A stretch of 51,267 bases of DNA. It comes from Pseudarthrobacter raffinosi (GTDB taxonomy: Bacteria; Actinomycetota; Actinomycetes; Actinomycetales; Micrococcaceae). Within the stretch, counting starts at the first letter, position 1. The number at the start of each line of letters is the position of its first letter. Under the pieces are notes generated by a model. That model was not told where the DNA came from. It saw nothing but the letters and a program-made list of their open reading frames with translations, and did not search any database. Position numbers and translations under genes: made by a program. The DNA lies in assembly GCF_023913735.1 (NCBI RefSeq), contig NZ_JAMXBH010000028.1, positions 1-51,267 on the forward strand, given 5' to 3'. Shown here one piece after another: positions 1 through 7,705 of the stretch.

Positions 1-1
1 C

Positions 2-88
2 CGTCTTCACCTGCCCGAAGCCTGGCCCTGGAAAACACCATGGCAGGCCTTGTCCGACCACCTCTACCCGCCGCCGCGACCTGCCTGA
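2..88 (+). CDS. C-terminal tail of a truncated upstream gene (partial)
   Basis: An open frame enters from the left window edge and ends at TGA 86-88. The 28 visible residues include the stretch HLPEAWPWKTPWQALSDHLY, and the third codon positions are mostly G or C as expected for a coding frame here. The Trp- and Pro-rich tail resembles the C-termini of some transposases, but too little is visible to name a family. Whether it is intact cannot be judged from this window. Confidence 0.35.
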   Translation, partial: RLHLPEAWPWKTPWQALSDHLYPPPRPA

Positions 89-323
89 CCCCCGTCAACC
101 CAGCCGCACGGCGCGACCAGAACAACCAGTGGAACACTCAAGGGGCAGCGAGGCCCGGCACCCCAGCACGCCCTTCGCCCGCACAACGAGCCGAAACCGA
201 ATTCAGCTCATCCGCCCAGGCGGATCGGTGGATCAAGGCTTAGGTGTGCCGGCACGATATGGAAGCTAGGGCCCGAGCCGCGCACCCTTGTTTTGAAGCT
301 GGAACTGGCCCGGAAGGTTGAGG
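89..323. other. Intergenic, no gene seen; small hairpin at 210-225
   Basis: This stretch separates the partial left-edge gene from the stop of the minus-strand hydrolase. The only structure I see is a hairpin ATCCGC/GCGGAT (210-215 and 220-225) with a 4-nt loop, which could help terminate transcripts arriving from either side. It has no T-run. Confidence 0.4.
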
Positions 324-1376
324 TCAACGAAGGGTAGTCGGGTATGGTTCGCTCACGGGCACATCGATTACATGGCCTTGAGAGCGCAGGTACACGACGT
401 GGCTGGCTGTTTCGGACACAGCGAGGCGCAGCGAGAAGGCCTGGAGCGATTTCCAGCCGCGGGACCACGTCAGGTGCCGGGCAGTGTCCCAGACGGTGCC
501 GGGCTGGTGATTCTCCAGCACTCGCAGGACCTCAGCGGAGCGTTCGCGGTTGTGCTCGATCAGCTGTGCGACGCGGCGCTGCATGCCGATGAATCGGTAC
601 TCGTGCGCCGGGCAGACCTCCATCGCGTCTTCAAACCCGATCACCTTCAGGGACTCGTAGTAGTCCGCCAACGGATTGACGGGTCCGGGCAGCTCCAGAG
701 ATATGTGCGGAGAGATGCGCGGCAGGACGTGGTCCCCGCTGAAGATCAGGCTGTGGGGTTCATCGACTAGGCATATGTGGCCCGGCGAATGCCCGGGCGT
801 CGCGACGACCCGTAGGTTGAGCCCTTGGGCTGGCACCAGGCTGCCGTCGCTGAGTCGCAGGTCCGGATATGCGAGGTTCTGCAGATGGGTGAGGGCGGGC
901 TTGTCCATGGCTACTTCGGCCAGCCGGTCCGCCGGGACGCCCCACAGCGTCAGCTCCTTGCGGTCGCTGCGCAGGAAGAGGTCAGGGTCCCCGGAGGCGC
1001 TGAGCCGGCGCACTTCGTTTTCGCCCAAGGCCACCCACGCACCAGATGCCTTGCGCAGGCGGGCCGCCATCCCCAGGTGGTCCGAGTGGTGATGGGTGGC
1101 AACAATGCCCGTCAGGTCAGAGGGCCCAAGGTCGACCTGCCGCAGACCGGCGGCTAAATGGTCCATGCCGACGTCACTGTCCCAGCCGGGATCGATTAAA
1201 ATCGCGTCGATGTCGCCCAGGAGCAGGTAGCTCAGGGTATAGCGCATGGGGTTGTCGGGGAACGGAACGGGGATGGACCACACATCTGCGCCGAGATGCT
1301 CCACGGGCGGCAGCACCTTGTCCTGCCACGCTTCTTTTTGGGCGTGCCCGGTGACGGTGATCGATGGCAGACTCAT
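324..1376 (-). CDS. MBL-fold metallo-hydrolase (glyoxalase II / acyl-CoA thioesterase-like)
   Basis: A 350-residue metallo-beta-lactamase-fold hydrolase. The metal ligands are visible: THHHSDH at residues 94-100, the His of TPGHSPGH at 193-200, Asp of SGDH at 213-216 and His of CPAHEY at 255-260. Such proteins are binuclear Zn or Fe hydrolases of thioesters, lactones or similar bonds. Next to a CoA-thioester pathway, a thioesterase or lactonase role is plausible but inferred. I start at ATG 1376 rather than the in-frame ATG at 1409 because 1376 overlaps the stop of the upstream small gene as ATGA, a sign of translational coupling. Confidence 0.8.
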   Translation of the reverse strand: MSLPSITVTGHAQKEAWQDKVLPPVEHLGADVWSIPVPFPDNPMRYTLSYLLLGDIDAILIDPGWDSDVGMDHLAAGLRQVDLGPSDLTGIVATHHHSDHLGMAARLRKASGAWVALGENEVRRLSASGDPDLFLRSDRKELTLWGVPADRLAEVAMDKPALTHLQNLAYPDLRLSDGSLVPAQGLNLRVVATPGHSPGHICLVDEPHSLIFSGDHVLPRISPHISLELPGPVNPLADYYESLKVIGFEDAMEVCPAHEYRFIGMQRRVAQLIEHNRERSAEVLRVLENHQPGTVWDTARHLTWSRGWKSLQAFSLRLAVSETASHVVYLRSQGHVIDVPVSEPYPTTLR

Positions 1377-1618
1377 TCGTTTATCGATCGCGGATAGAGG
1401 CTGGTCCAAACCTCATACCCGGAGGCTGCGTCGATATATTCCCGCTTATTTATGCCCTCTAGAGCAATCCATAAGCCGGAGGCGTCGGGCATTGCGGCAT
1501 CGACTAACCCCCTGCGGTACAACCCTCCATCTAGCCGGACCTCGACGATCTCGCCAACGAGGGACTGCCATTGATCCGTGCAGTGCAAGCTGGCACGGCT
1601 GAGACTCTGGGACTCCAT
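1373..1618 (-). CDS. Small hypothetical protein coupled to the MBL hydrolase
   Basis: An 81-residue protein that I do not recognise. It has a likely ribosome site (GAGGAAGA about 10 nt before the ATG) and its stop overlaps the hydrolase start as ATGA, so the two are probably translated together. The middle (VGEIVEVRLDGGLYRRG) looks like a small beta-rich fold, and there is no signal peptide or membrane segment. The short length, coupling and coding-like composition support a real gene. Function is unknown; a partner or substrate-binding subunit of the hydrolase is one guess. Confidence 0.55.
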   Translation of the reverse strand: MESQSLSRASLHCTDQWQSLVGEIVEVRLDGGLYRRGLVDAAMPDASGLWIALEGINKREYIDAASGYEVWTSLYPRSINE

Positions 1619-1789
1619 TCTTCACCGTCTTCCTCTTCTGAATATCGGAACTTTGCAGGTAGGTCTTTTCTGTCCAGGTGGGTGCAGCCCGGCGGCAAAC
1701 CGGTCAGAAGGACTGCTCTGGGCCGGGACTGCCCGTGGCGCCTTCTCGTCCGTGTCCGAGAACGGAAGGCTGGCCCCGGAGGGCCGTTT

Positions 1790-1845
1790 CTGTAACGGGC
1801 AGAGAAGTCGGCGGAGGCCTGGCCAAGACTCTTGGTGATGGCCAT
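1790..1845 (-). pseudogene. Truncated gene start with an intact ribosome site, behind the panD remnant
   Basis: An ATG at 1845 is preceded by a strong AAGGAG with 7-nt spacing and starts the sequence MAITKSLGQASADFSARY. After about 18 residues the reading becomes Arg/Pro-rich and non-protein-like, so this looks like the 5' end of a gene whose remainder was lost or scrambled. It follows the panD remnant on the same strand, which suggests both came from one ancestral operon. I cannot name the family. Confidence 0.4.
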
Positions 1846-1861
1846 GGTGGGCTCTCCTTGG

Positions 1862-2075
1862 TTGGTGCAACGCGAAGGGCGGGCGCATCAGCCCGGTAGT
1901 GATGGCTTCGGCCGGGTCATTTCCCGCCGCATGATCCTCAGGCTCCCGGTCCACGTGGACCACGCTGGGGATGTTGGCCTGGGTTCTTCGGTGGTCATTT
2001 AGGAATCGATGATGAGGACGGGTGTCGTTCTACTGGACCGCAGGTGAGGCCGCGCCGTTGATGTCGACGACCCTG
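1862..2075 (-). pseudogene. panD: Decayed aspartate 1-decarboxylase (panD) remnant
   Basis: Read on the minus strand this segment aligns with the C-terminal half of the intact panD at 26248-26679. INGAASPAVQ matches INGPAAHLVK, MTTEEPR matches MTTEEAR, and VVHVD, then GNDPAEAITTGLMRPPFAL, match IVHVD and GNDPAEGITDGLGRPPFAL. It contains at least two in-frame stops and a frameshift, and the N-terminal part with the pyruvoyl-forming Gly-Ser is missing. It is therefore a dead copy. It begins almost directly after the frameshifted acyl-CoA dehydrogenase on the same strand. The copies have diverged too much for a very recent duplication. Confidence 0.75.
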
Positions 2076-2082
2076 CGCCTGC

Positions 2083-3223
2083 TCATCGTGCTAGATGTCG
2101 GGAGATGACTAAGCGCTGGATCTGGTTAGTGCCCTCAAAGATCTGCATGACCTTGGCTTCGCGCATGTAGCGTTCTGCTGGAAAATCGCGGGTGTAGCCA
2201 GCTCCGCCGAGCACCTGCACGGTGTTGGTGGCCACGCTCATGGCGTTGTCTGTGGCGACCAGCTTCGCGATGGAGGCTTCACGTCCGTAGGGCCGCCCGG
2301 CATCCCGGACTCGAGCGGCAGCCAAATATGTCGCACGGGCAGATTCCACCCCCGCTGCCATGTCAGCAAGGACGAAGCCCAATCCCTCGTGGTTGATGAT
2401 TGCTTTGCCAAAAGCTTTCCGTTCCTTGGCGTACACGACGGCAAGATCAAGGGCTCCCTGAGCCAGGCCAGTAGCGACGGCTGCGATGCCTAGGCGTCCA
2501 GCGTCGAGTCCGGCCAGCGCGATCTTCAGCCCCTGCCCTTCCTCTCCGATGAGCCGGTCTTCCGGGACAAACACCGTCAAAGTTCATGGTGGCTGTCGTC
2601 GATCCGGTCAGGCCCATCTTCTGCTCGGGGACAGCCGCGCTGAGCCCCTGGGCATCTCCCGGTACGAGGAAGCAGGAAATGCCTCGACCGCCGTCGTCAG
2701 AGGTCCGTGCCATCACGGTATAGAAGTCGGCTTGGCCACCGTGGGTAGTCCACGCCTTTGCACCTGTGATGACGTAGCCACCGTCAACACGGACAGCTTT
2801 AGCCCGCATCGCAGCCGGGTCCGATCCAGCGTGGGTTTCGGAAAGGCAGTATGCGCCCAACGATTCGCCCGAGAGCATCTCTGGCAGCCACTTTTCCCGC
2901 TGTTCATCTGTGCCGAAATACGCGAGCGGAAAGCATGAGAGCGCGTGAACGCTGACACCTACCCCCACGCTGGCCCAAACGCTGCCGAGTTCTTCGAACA
3001 CTTGGAGGTACAGTTCTGCGGATTGTTCGCCACCCCCGTACTGCTCTGGGTAGGGCAACCCGAGCAACCCCGCGCGCCCCAGAGTCCGGAAGACATCCCG
3101 GGGAAAAGTCTCATCTCGTTCGGCTGCGGCTGCCCGCGGAATCAGTTCCTTCGCGGCGATGTGGCGGGCGAGATCAATGAGATCCTGTGCCTCCTCAGAG
3201 TGCATCAGACGGCAAGCGGGCAT
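2083..3223 (-). pseudogene. Acyl-CoA dehydrogenase, frameshifted
   Basis: Two overlapping frames together give one full-length acyl-CoA dehydrogenase of about 380 residues. The first covers residues 1 to about 216, through SETHAGSDP and AKAWTTHGG to MGLTGSTTATMNFDG. The second resumes at VFVPEDRLIGEEGQG and runs to IFEGTNQIQRLVISRHLA, where the Glu of FEGT is the usual catalytic base. The break is at about 2575-2585, where two bases are missing or one is extra. All other conserved parts are intact, so the mutation is recent or is a sequencing error. The enzyme would desaturate acyl-CoA and pass electrons to ETF, encoded nearby at 4123-5881. It is divergent from the tetR gene at 3311. Confidence 0.8.
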
Positions 3224-3252
3224 TTGCGTTCCTTTCAGCGAAGAGGTCTTCG

Positions 3253-3302
3253 GTACTATTCTTAGTACTGCATCCGGTACTGCGGGACGCTTTGTGGTAC
3301 TG
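3253..3302. promoter_or_regulatory. Divergent promoter with repeated GTACT operator half-sites
   Basis: The 87-bp gap between the dehydrogenase and the tetR gene holds a perfect palindrome GTACTA-TTCT-TAGTAC (3253-3268). A second dyad AGTAC-N8-GTACT follows (3264-3281), then another GGTACTG at 3296-3302. Four half-sites in about 50 bp between divergent genes is a typical arrangement for an autoregulatory TetR operator. The assignment to the adjacent regulator is inferred from position. Confidence 0.55.
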
Positions 3303-3310
3303 TAAAGAGT

Positions 3311-3940
3311 ATGCCACAGATTGTTGCCCCCCGGATCACTGGACGATCAAAAATGCCTCCCTCACGCCGCGAAGAACTCATTGCAGGGCTCATGGAGCTG
3401 TTTCTCGAACACGGCTTTGCGACTTTGAGTATTGAAGAAATGGCCCGAGCCTTGCAGTGTTCGAAATCAACGCTTTACAGCGTTGAAGGCACTAAGCACG
3501 AGATCATCGTTACGGTAGTGCGCGCATTCTTCCGCCGGGGCACGGAGCGGGTCGAAGCCCGGGCGCGTACAGACGAATTGCCTGCCCGGCGCATCGGTTC
3601 CTACCTCGTGGCCATCTCCGAAGAGCTTGCACCGGCCTCCCAGGCGTTTTTCACTGACATAGACGAATACCCGCCGACGCGTGAGATTTACCGCAACAAC
3701 ACCCGCATTGCCACCGAGCGTGTCCAGGAACTGGCTATTGAGGCGTTGCCGGAGACGTCCCGGATTGATGCCGTCTTTGTGGGCACCGTCGCCGGCCAGA
3801 TCATGGAGGCCATCCACCGTGGGGAAATCAAGTCGGCAACCCGGCTTGATGATTCTGCCGCTTACCGTGCACTGGCGAACCTCATTGTGGCAGGAGTCAG
3901 TGCATCTACCGAGGTGTCGACAGGAAGAGAACCAGCATGA
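3311..3940 (+). CDS. TetR/AcrR-family transcriptional regulator
   Basis: A 209-residue TetR-type repressor. The N-terminal helix-turn-helix is clear (RREELIAGLMELFLEHGFATLSI, then ARALQCSKSTLYSVEGTKHEI), followed by an all-helical ligand domain. It is transcribed away from the acyl-CoA dehydrogenase across a short promoter with GTACT half-sites, so it probably represses that gene and itself. Acyl-CoA or fatty acid ligands are common for such regulators but nothing here proves the ligand. The ATG at 3311 lies close to the promoter; ATG 3353 (MPPSRREEL) is an alternative start that would trim 14 residues. Confidence 0.85.
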   Translation: MPQIVAPRITGRSKMPPSRREELIAGLMELFLEHGFATLSIEEMARALQCSKSTLYSVEGTKHEIIVTVVRAFFRRGTERVEARARTDELPARRIGSYLVAISEELAPASQAFFTDIDEYPPTREIYRNNTRIATERVQELAIEALPETSRIDAVFVGTVAGQIMEAIHRGEIKSATRLDDSAAYRALANLIVAGVSASTEVSTGREPA

Positions 3941-3962
3941 TCCGGACCGGGTTCCGTCCGGA
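3941..3962 (+). terminator. Hairpin after tetR
   Basis: TCCGGAC (3941-3947) and GTCCGGA (3956-3962) form a 7-bp GC-rich stem directly after the tetR stop. No T-run follows, so it may be a weak or Rho-assisted terminator separating tetR from the etf operon. Confidence 0.4.
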
Positions 3963-4122
3963 ACGTGGTCGATTTGATCATTGCGAGGCCGAAGCATCGA
4001 TTACCGGCCCCTGGCCAATGCGGTGGCCAACCGTCAGCTGTTTTCGGGAGGGGCGTGAACCCTTCCCGTTGCCCATGAGCTTTATGAAATCAATAGCGTG
4101 AAAACCACAAAGGAGTGAATCA

Positions 4123-4896
4123 ATGAAGATCGTGGTACTCGTGAAGCAGGTGCCTGACACCTGGGGGGAACGCCGCTTGGATCCCTTCACCGGACGTGTG
4201 GACCGTGAGTCTGTCGACCGGGTCATCGACGAAATCAGTGAGCGTGCTCTTGAAGTCGCTTTGAGTTTAAAGGACAAAAATAAGGGCACTGAAGTAGTCG
4301 TCATGTCAATGGGTCCTTCCAGCGCGACGGATGGGTTGCGCAAGGGATTGTCGATGGGCGCGAATGAGGCGGTGCATGTTCTCGACGATGCTCTGGTAGG
4401 CGCCGATGCAGGATGGACCTCAGCCGTACTGGCTGCTGCCTTAAAGCAGACCGGGTTCGATTTGGTGCTCGCAGGAAATGAGTCCACTGACGGCCGCGGC
4501 GGAGTCATTCCGGCCATGGTTGCCCAGCGGCTAGGACTTCCGTGCTTGGGTTCCCTGAACATCGTTGAGATTGAGCAAAATTCCGTCCGGGGTGAGCGCG
4601 GCACGGAGAACGGCACGGCCCGTGTTCACGCCTCTTTGCCGGCCGTGGTGAGTGTGACGGAGAGGACCCCAGAGGCCAGGTTCCCAAACTTCAAGGGCAT
4701 TATGACCGCAAAGCGGAAGTCGTTGACAGTCCTCTCACTTGCCGAACTGGGAATGGAGCCCACGACTGTGGGCGGGCGTTCAGTGGTCCTCTCCACCGTG
4801 GAGCGTCCGGCGCGCACCGCCGGCAAAAAGATTGTGGACGAGGGTAACGCCGGCCTTGAGCTAGCTGAGTTCCTGGCCGCACGGCACCTGATCTGA
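4123..4896 (+). CDS. etfB: Electron transfer flavoprotein beta subunit
   Basis: A 257-residue EtfB. It starts MKIVVLVKQVPDT and carries the family signature around GNESTDGRGGVIPAMVAQRLGLP. With EtfA it forms the soluble heterodimer that takes electrons from acyl-CoA dehydrogenases and hands them to a membrane acceptor. A good ribosome site (AAAGGAGTG) precedes the ATG. Its stop lies 16 bp before etfA, so the pair forms an operon that probably continues into the cytochrome b gene. Length is normal and no lesion is seen. Confidence 0.95.
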   Translation: MKIVVLVKQVPDTWGERRLDPFTGRVDRESVDRVIDEISERALEVALSLKDKNKGTEVVVMSMGPSSATDGLRKGLSMGANEAVHVLDDALVGADAGWTSAVLAAALKQTGFDLVLAGNESTDGRGGVIPAMVAQRLGLPCLGSLNIVEIEQNSVRGERGTENGTARVHASLPAVVSVTERTPEARFPNFKGIMTAKRKSLTVLSLAELGMEPTTVGGRSVVLSTVERPARTAGKKIVDEGNAGLELAEFLAARHLI

Positions 4897-4912
4897 GAAG
4901 GAGTAATACGAC

Positions 4913-5881
4913 ATGTCCAAGGTATTGGTTTTGATTGAGGTCTCCCCCGCTGGCGAGATCAGGAGCACTGCTGCCGCGCTGCTGGGTGCCGCCTCGAAAC
5001 TGGGTGAACCGGTGGCGGTTGTCGCGGTGGCACCGGGTTCCGGTGCGAGCCTGGTGGAGCAGTTAGGTTCGCTGGGAGCGGCAGAGGTCTTCGTGGGTGA
5101 GTCCGACCTGGTGGGGAAGATACTCGGCGCCGCCGAGGTCCAGGCGGTCACAGCTGCTGTCGCAGCCACCCAGCCCATCGCCGTCCTAGTGTCGAATTCT
5201 GTCGAGGGGCGCGAAGTTGCGGGCCGAATCGCAGTCTGCACAGGTGCGGGACTAATTATGGACGCGGTCGATGTGCGCGAAGACGCCGGCAGAATAGTCG
5301 GAACGCATTCGGTGTTCGGCGGGGGATTCAGCACCGAATCCACGATCGACGGTGGCCTGGCGGTCGTGACAGTCAGGCAAGGAGCCATCGAAGAGCGCGC
5401 TGCCGCGGCACAGCCGGTGGTGACATCGGTCCCGCTGACGGTCGACATATCCTCGGCCGGGGTCATCGACTCGGTCGAAGACGTCGTGGTGTCCTCTGGC
5501 CGACCGGATTTGCGTGGCGCGGCGACGGTTGTCTCGGGCGGACGCGGGTTGGGTTCCAAGGAGAACTTCGTGATCGTTGAACAGCTCGCAGATGCGCTGG
5601 GTGCGGCGGTGGGTGCGTCCCGCGCCGCAGTGGACGCGGGGTATGTTTCGCAGATGTACCAGGTGGGCCAAACCGGCACCACCGTTGCCCCGCAATTGTA
5701 TGTGGCTCTGGGGATCTCCGGCGCGATCCAGCACCTTGCTGGAATGCAGACAGCTAAAACGATCGTCGCGATTAACAAGGATGAGGACGCACCCATCTTC
5801 GACATCGCCGACTTCGGAATCGTTGGCGATGTGTTCAAAATCGTCCCGCAGCTTGTCGACGCACTCAACGCCTCCAAGTAG
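4913..5881 (+). CDS. etfA: Electron transfer flavoprotein alpha subunit
   Basis: A 322-residue EtfA. The C-terminal FAD-binding domain is intact: VVSGGRGLGSKENF, ASRAAVDAGYVS, QVGQTGTTVAPQLYVALGISGA and IVAINKDEDAPIFDIADFGIVGD. It accepts electrons from EtfB-docked acyl-CoA dehydrogenases. A ribosome site (AAGGAG) precedes the ATG. Directly downstream is a membrane cytochrome b rather than the usual ETF:quinone oxidoreductase, which is not present in the window. Confidence 0.95.
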   Translation: MSKVLVLIEVSPAGEIRSTAAALLGAASKLGEPVAVVAVAPGSGASLVEQLGSLGAAEVFVGESDLVGKILGAAEVQAVTAAVAATQPIAVLVSNSVEGREVAGRIAVCTGAGLIMDAVDVREDAGRIVGTHSVFGGGFSTESTIDGGLAVVTVRQGAIEERAAAAQPVVTSVPLTVDISSAGVIDSVEDVVVSSGRPDLRGAATVVSGGRGLGSKENFVIVEQLADALGAAVGASRAAVDAGYVSQMYQVGQTGTTVAPQLYVALGISGAIQHLAGMQTAKTIVAINKDEDAPIFDIADFGIVGDVFKIVPQLVDALNASK

Positions 5882-5891
5882 TGGGTGAATA

Positions 5892-6818
5892 ATGTCATCG
5901 ACAAAGACGAAGGCCGTCAAGAGCCGATGGTCCAAGCTCGTGTGGGCCGTCCCCGGCGGACTGGCAATCCTGTTCCTTGTTGTTCTGGCGGCCAAGGGGA
6001 TGCGGGAACTGCCTGCCGTACAGGACTTTATTACCACCCACCCGGGCGAGACCCATCTGCCCGCAGGCGCACCGGTCGGGTTTCCGGCGTGGCTGGGCTG
6101 GCAGCACTTCCTGAATGCATTCTTCATTCTGCTGATCATCCGCTCCGGATGGCTCGTGCGCACCAACCAGCGTCCGGCGGCGCACTGGACGAGAAATAAC
6201 ACCGGTCTTCTCCGGACCAAGAATCCGCCCCAGAAGATCAGCCTGGACCTGTGGCTTCATCTATCCTTGGACGCACTCTGGGTGCTGAACGGCATCGTGT
6301 TCTTCGTCCTGATCTTTATGACCGGGCAGTGGATGCGAATTGTCCCGACCAGTTGGGAAATTTTTCCCAACGCGGCCTCCACCTTGATCCAATACGCGTC
6401 GCTGCAGTGGCCGACTGAGAACGGGTGGGTCAACTACAACAGTCTCCAGGTCATCGCCTACTTCGGGACGGTGTTCATCGCAGCGCCGCTGGCGGTGATT
6501 AGCGGGATCCGGATGTCCGGCGCCTGGCCGAAGAACGCCGTGAAATTGAATAAGGCTTATCCGGTGGAGCTGGCCCGCGCCATCCACTTTCCGGTCATGC
6601 TCTACTTCGTGCTGTTCATCATTGTTCACGTCACCCTCGTGTTGACCACCGGCGCACTGCGCAACCTCAATCACATGTATGCGTCGCGGGACGACGGTTC
6701 CTGGACCGGATTCTGGTTCTTCGCCGTCTCTCTGGTCGTGATGATCGTCGCCTGGGTCGCAGCCCGGCCAATAATTCTCCGGCCAATCGCAGCACTCACC
6801 GGAAAACTCAGCCGCTAA
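5892..6818 (+). CDS. Membrane cytochrome b (cytochrome b561 / b-type di-heme-like)
   Basis: A 308-residue membrane protein with six likely helices, at about residues 16-37, 67-90, 119-147, 184-206, 229-255 and 273-297. His72 (WQHF), His123 (WLHL), His232 (IHFP) and His246 (VHVT) lie in helices where b-type cytochromes of the formate dehydrogenase or hydrogenase gamma-subunit type bind two hemes. It starts 10 bp after etfA with only a weak ribosome site (GGGTGA), so coupling is likely. The context suggests it moves electrons from ETF to quinone, but that is inferred; no iron-sulfur or flavin partner is encoded next to it. Confidence 0.75.
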   Translation: MSSTKTKAVKSRWSKLVWAVPGGLAILFLVVLAAKGMRELPAVQDFITTHPGETHLPAGAPVGFPAWLGWQHFLNAFFILLIIRSGWLVRTNQRPAAHWTRNNTGLLRTKNPPQKISLDLWLHLSLDALWVLNGIVFFVLIFMTGQWMRIVPTSWEIFPNAASTLIQYASLQWPTENGWVNYNSLQVIAYFGTVFIAAPLAVISGIRMSGAWPKNAVKLNKAYPVELARAIHFPVMLYFVLFIIVHVTLVLTTGALRNLNHMYASRDDGSWTGFWFFAVSLVVMIVAWVAARPIILRPIAALTGKLSR

Positions 6819-6920
6819 CTGAGGATCATTCCCGTCCGACGTGCATGACCGCCGGATATTTCACCGCAACTTACTTGCCGGGACTCGAGCGCCCACGGTA
6901 AACCTATGCAAAGGAGCATG

Positions 6921-7679
6921 ATGGACATCAATAGGATCACGGCCCTCGTCACCGGGGCAGCCTCAGGGCTCGGTGCCGCGACTGCCAGCCTCCTGGCCGC
7001 CAAGGGGGCATCCGTCGTCGGACTGGATCTGCAGGCGGCCATTGCTAAGTGTGAGCGGACCGAGAACATCCGGTACGTGGCCACGGACGTAACCGACGAA
7101 GACGATGTCAGCGCTGCGCTGAATACCATTGACTCAGACCAGGCGCCTTTGCGGCTCGTCGTAAACTGCGCGGGCATCGCCCCCGCAGCACGCATACTGT
7201 CGCGGCAGGGCACTCATGAGCTGGGACTTTTCCGCCGGACGCTGGAAGTGAACCTGCTCGGAACGTTCAACGTCCTGCGGCTGTCCTCGGCTGTCATTGC
7301 CCGGCAGACGGCTCATGAAAATGGCCAGCGGGGCGTCATCATCAATACAGCGTCGGTGGCGGCCTACGAGGGCCAGATCGGCCAAATCGCGTACGCAGCC
7401 TCCAAGGGGGGTGTCGTTGCCATGACCCTGCCTGCGGCACGGGACCTGGCCCGGTCAGGTATCCGTGTCAACACTATTGCCCCCGGGATCGTGGATACTC
7501 CCATGCTGGCTGCTATGGGCTCCGAGGTCCGCGAGGGGCTGGCAAGGGACATTCCCTTTCCTAAGCGTCTGGCCCAGCCTGCTGAGTACGCACAGCTCGT
7601 CGTCATGATCGCCGAACACGACTACCTCAACGCAGAGACAATCCGCATGGACGGCGCCCTGCGCATGGCGCCTCAGTGA
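6921..7679 (+). CDS. HSD10-like short-chain dehydrogenase (3-hydroxyacyl-CoA dehydrogenase)
   Basis: A 252-residue SDR of the type-2 3-hydroxyacyl-CoA dehydrogenase (HSD17B10) group. Visible are the NAD site TGAASGLG (residues 11-18), NCAG, NTASVAAYEGQIGQ and the catalytic YAASK. Family members oxidise 3-hydroxyacyl-CoA or 2-methyl-3-hydroxybutyryl-CoA. I choose the ATG at 6921 because AGGAG at 6912-6916 would be too close to ATG 6918 and has no useful spacing to 6906. The thiolase that would use its product follows directly. A close paralogue is at 20902. Confidence 0.88.
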   Translation: MDINRITALVTGAASGLGAATASLLAAKGASVVGLDLQAAIAKCERTENIRYVATDVTDEDDVSAALNTIDSDQAPLRLVVNCAGIAPAARILSRQGTHELGLFRRTLEVNLLGTFNVLRLSSAVIARQTAHENGQRGVIINTASVAAYEGQIGQIAYAASKGGVVAMTLPAARDLARSGIRVNTIAPGIVDTPMLAAMGSEVREGLARDIPFPKRLAQPAEYAQLVVMIAEHDYLNAETIRMDGALRMAPQ

Positions 7680-7705
7680 TATCAGAAGAAGATCGGGACA
7701 TCAGC

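Noticed and set aside
5252..6220. Minus-strand open frame of 322 codons over etfA and cytochrome b
   Set aside because: Opposite-strand shadow of two clear genes, with no homology that I recognise.
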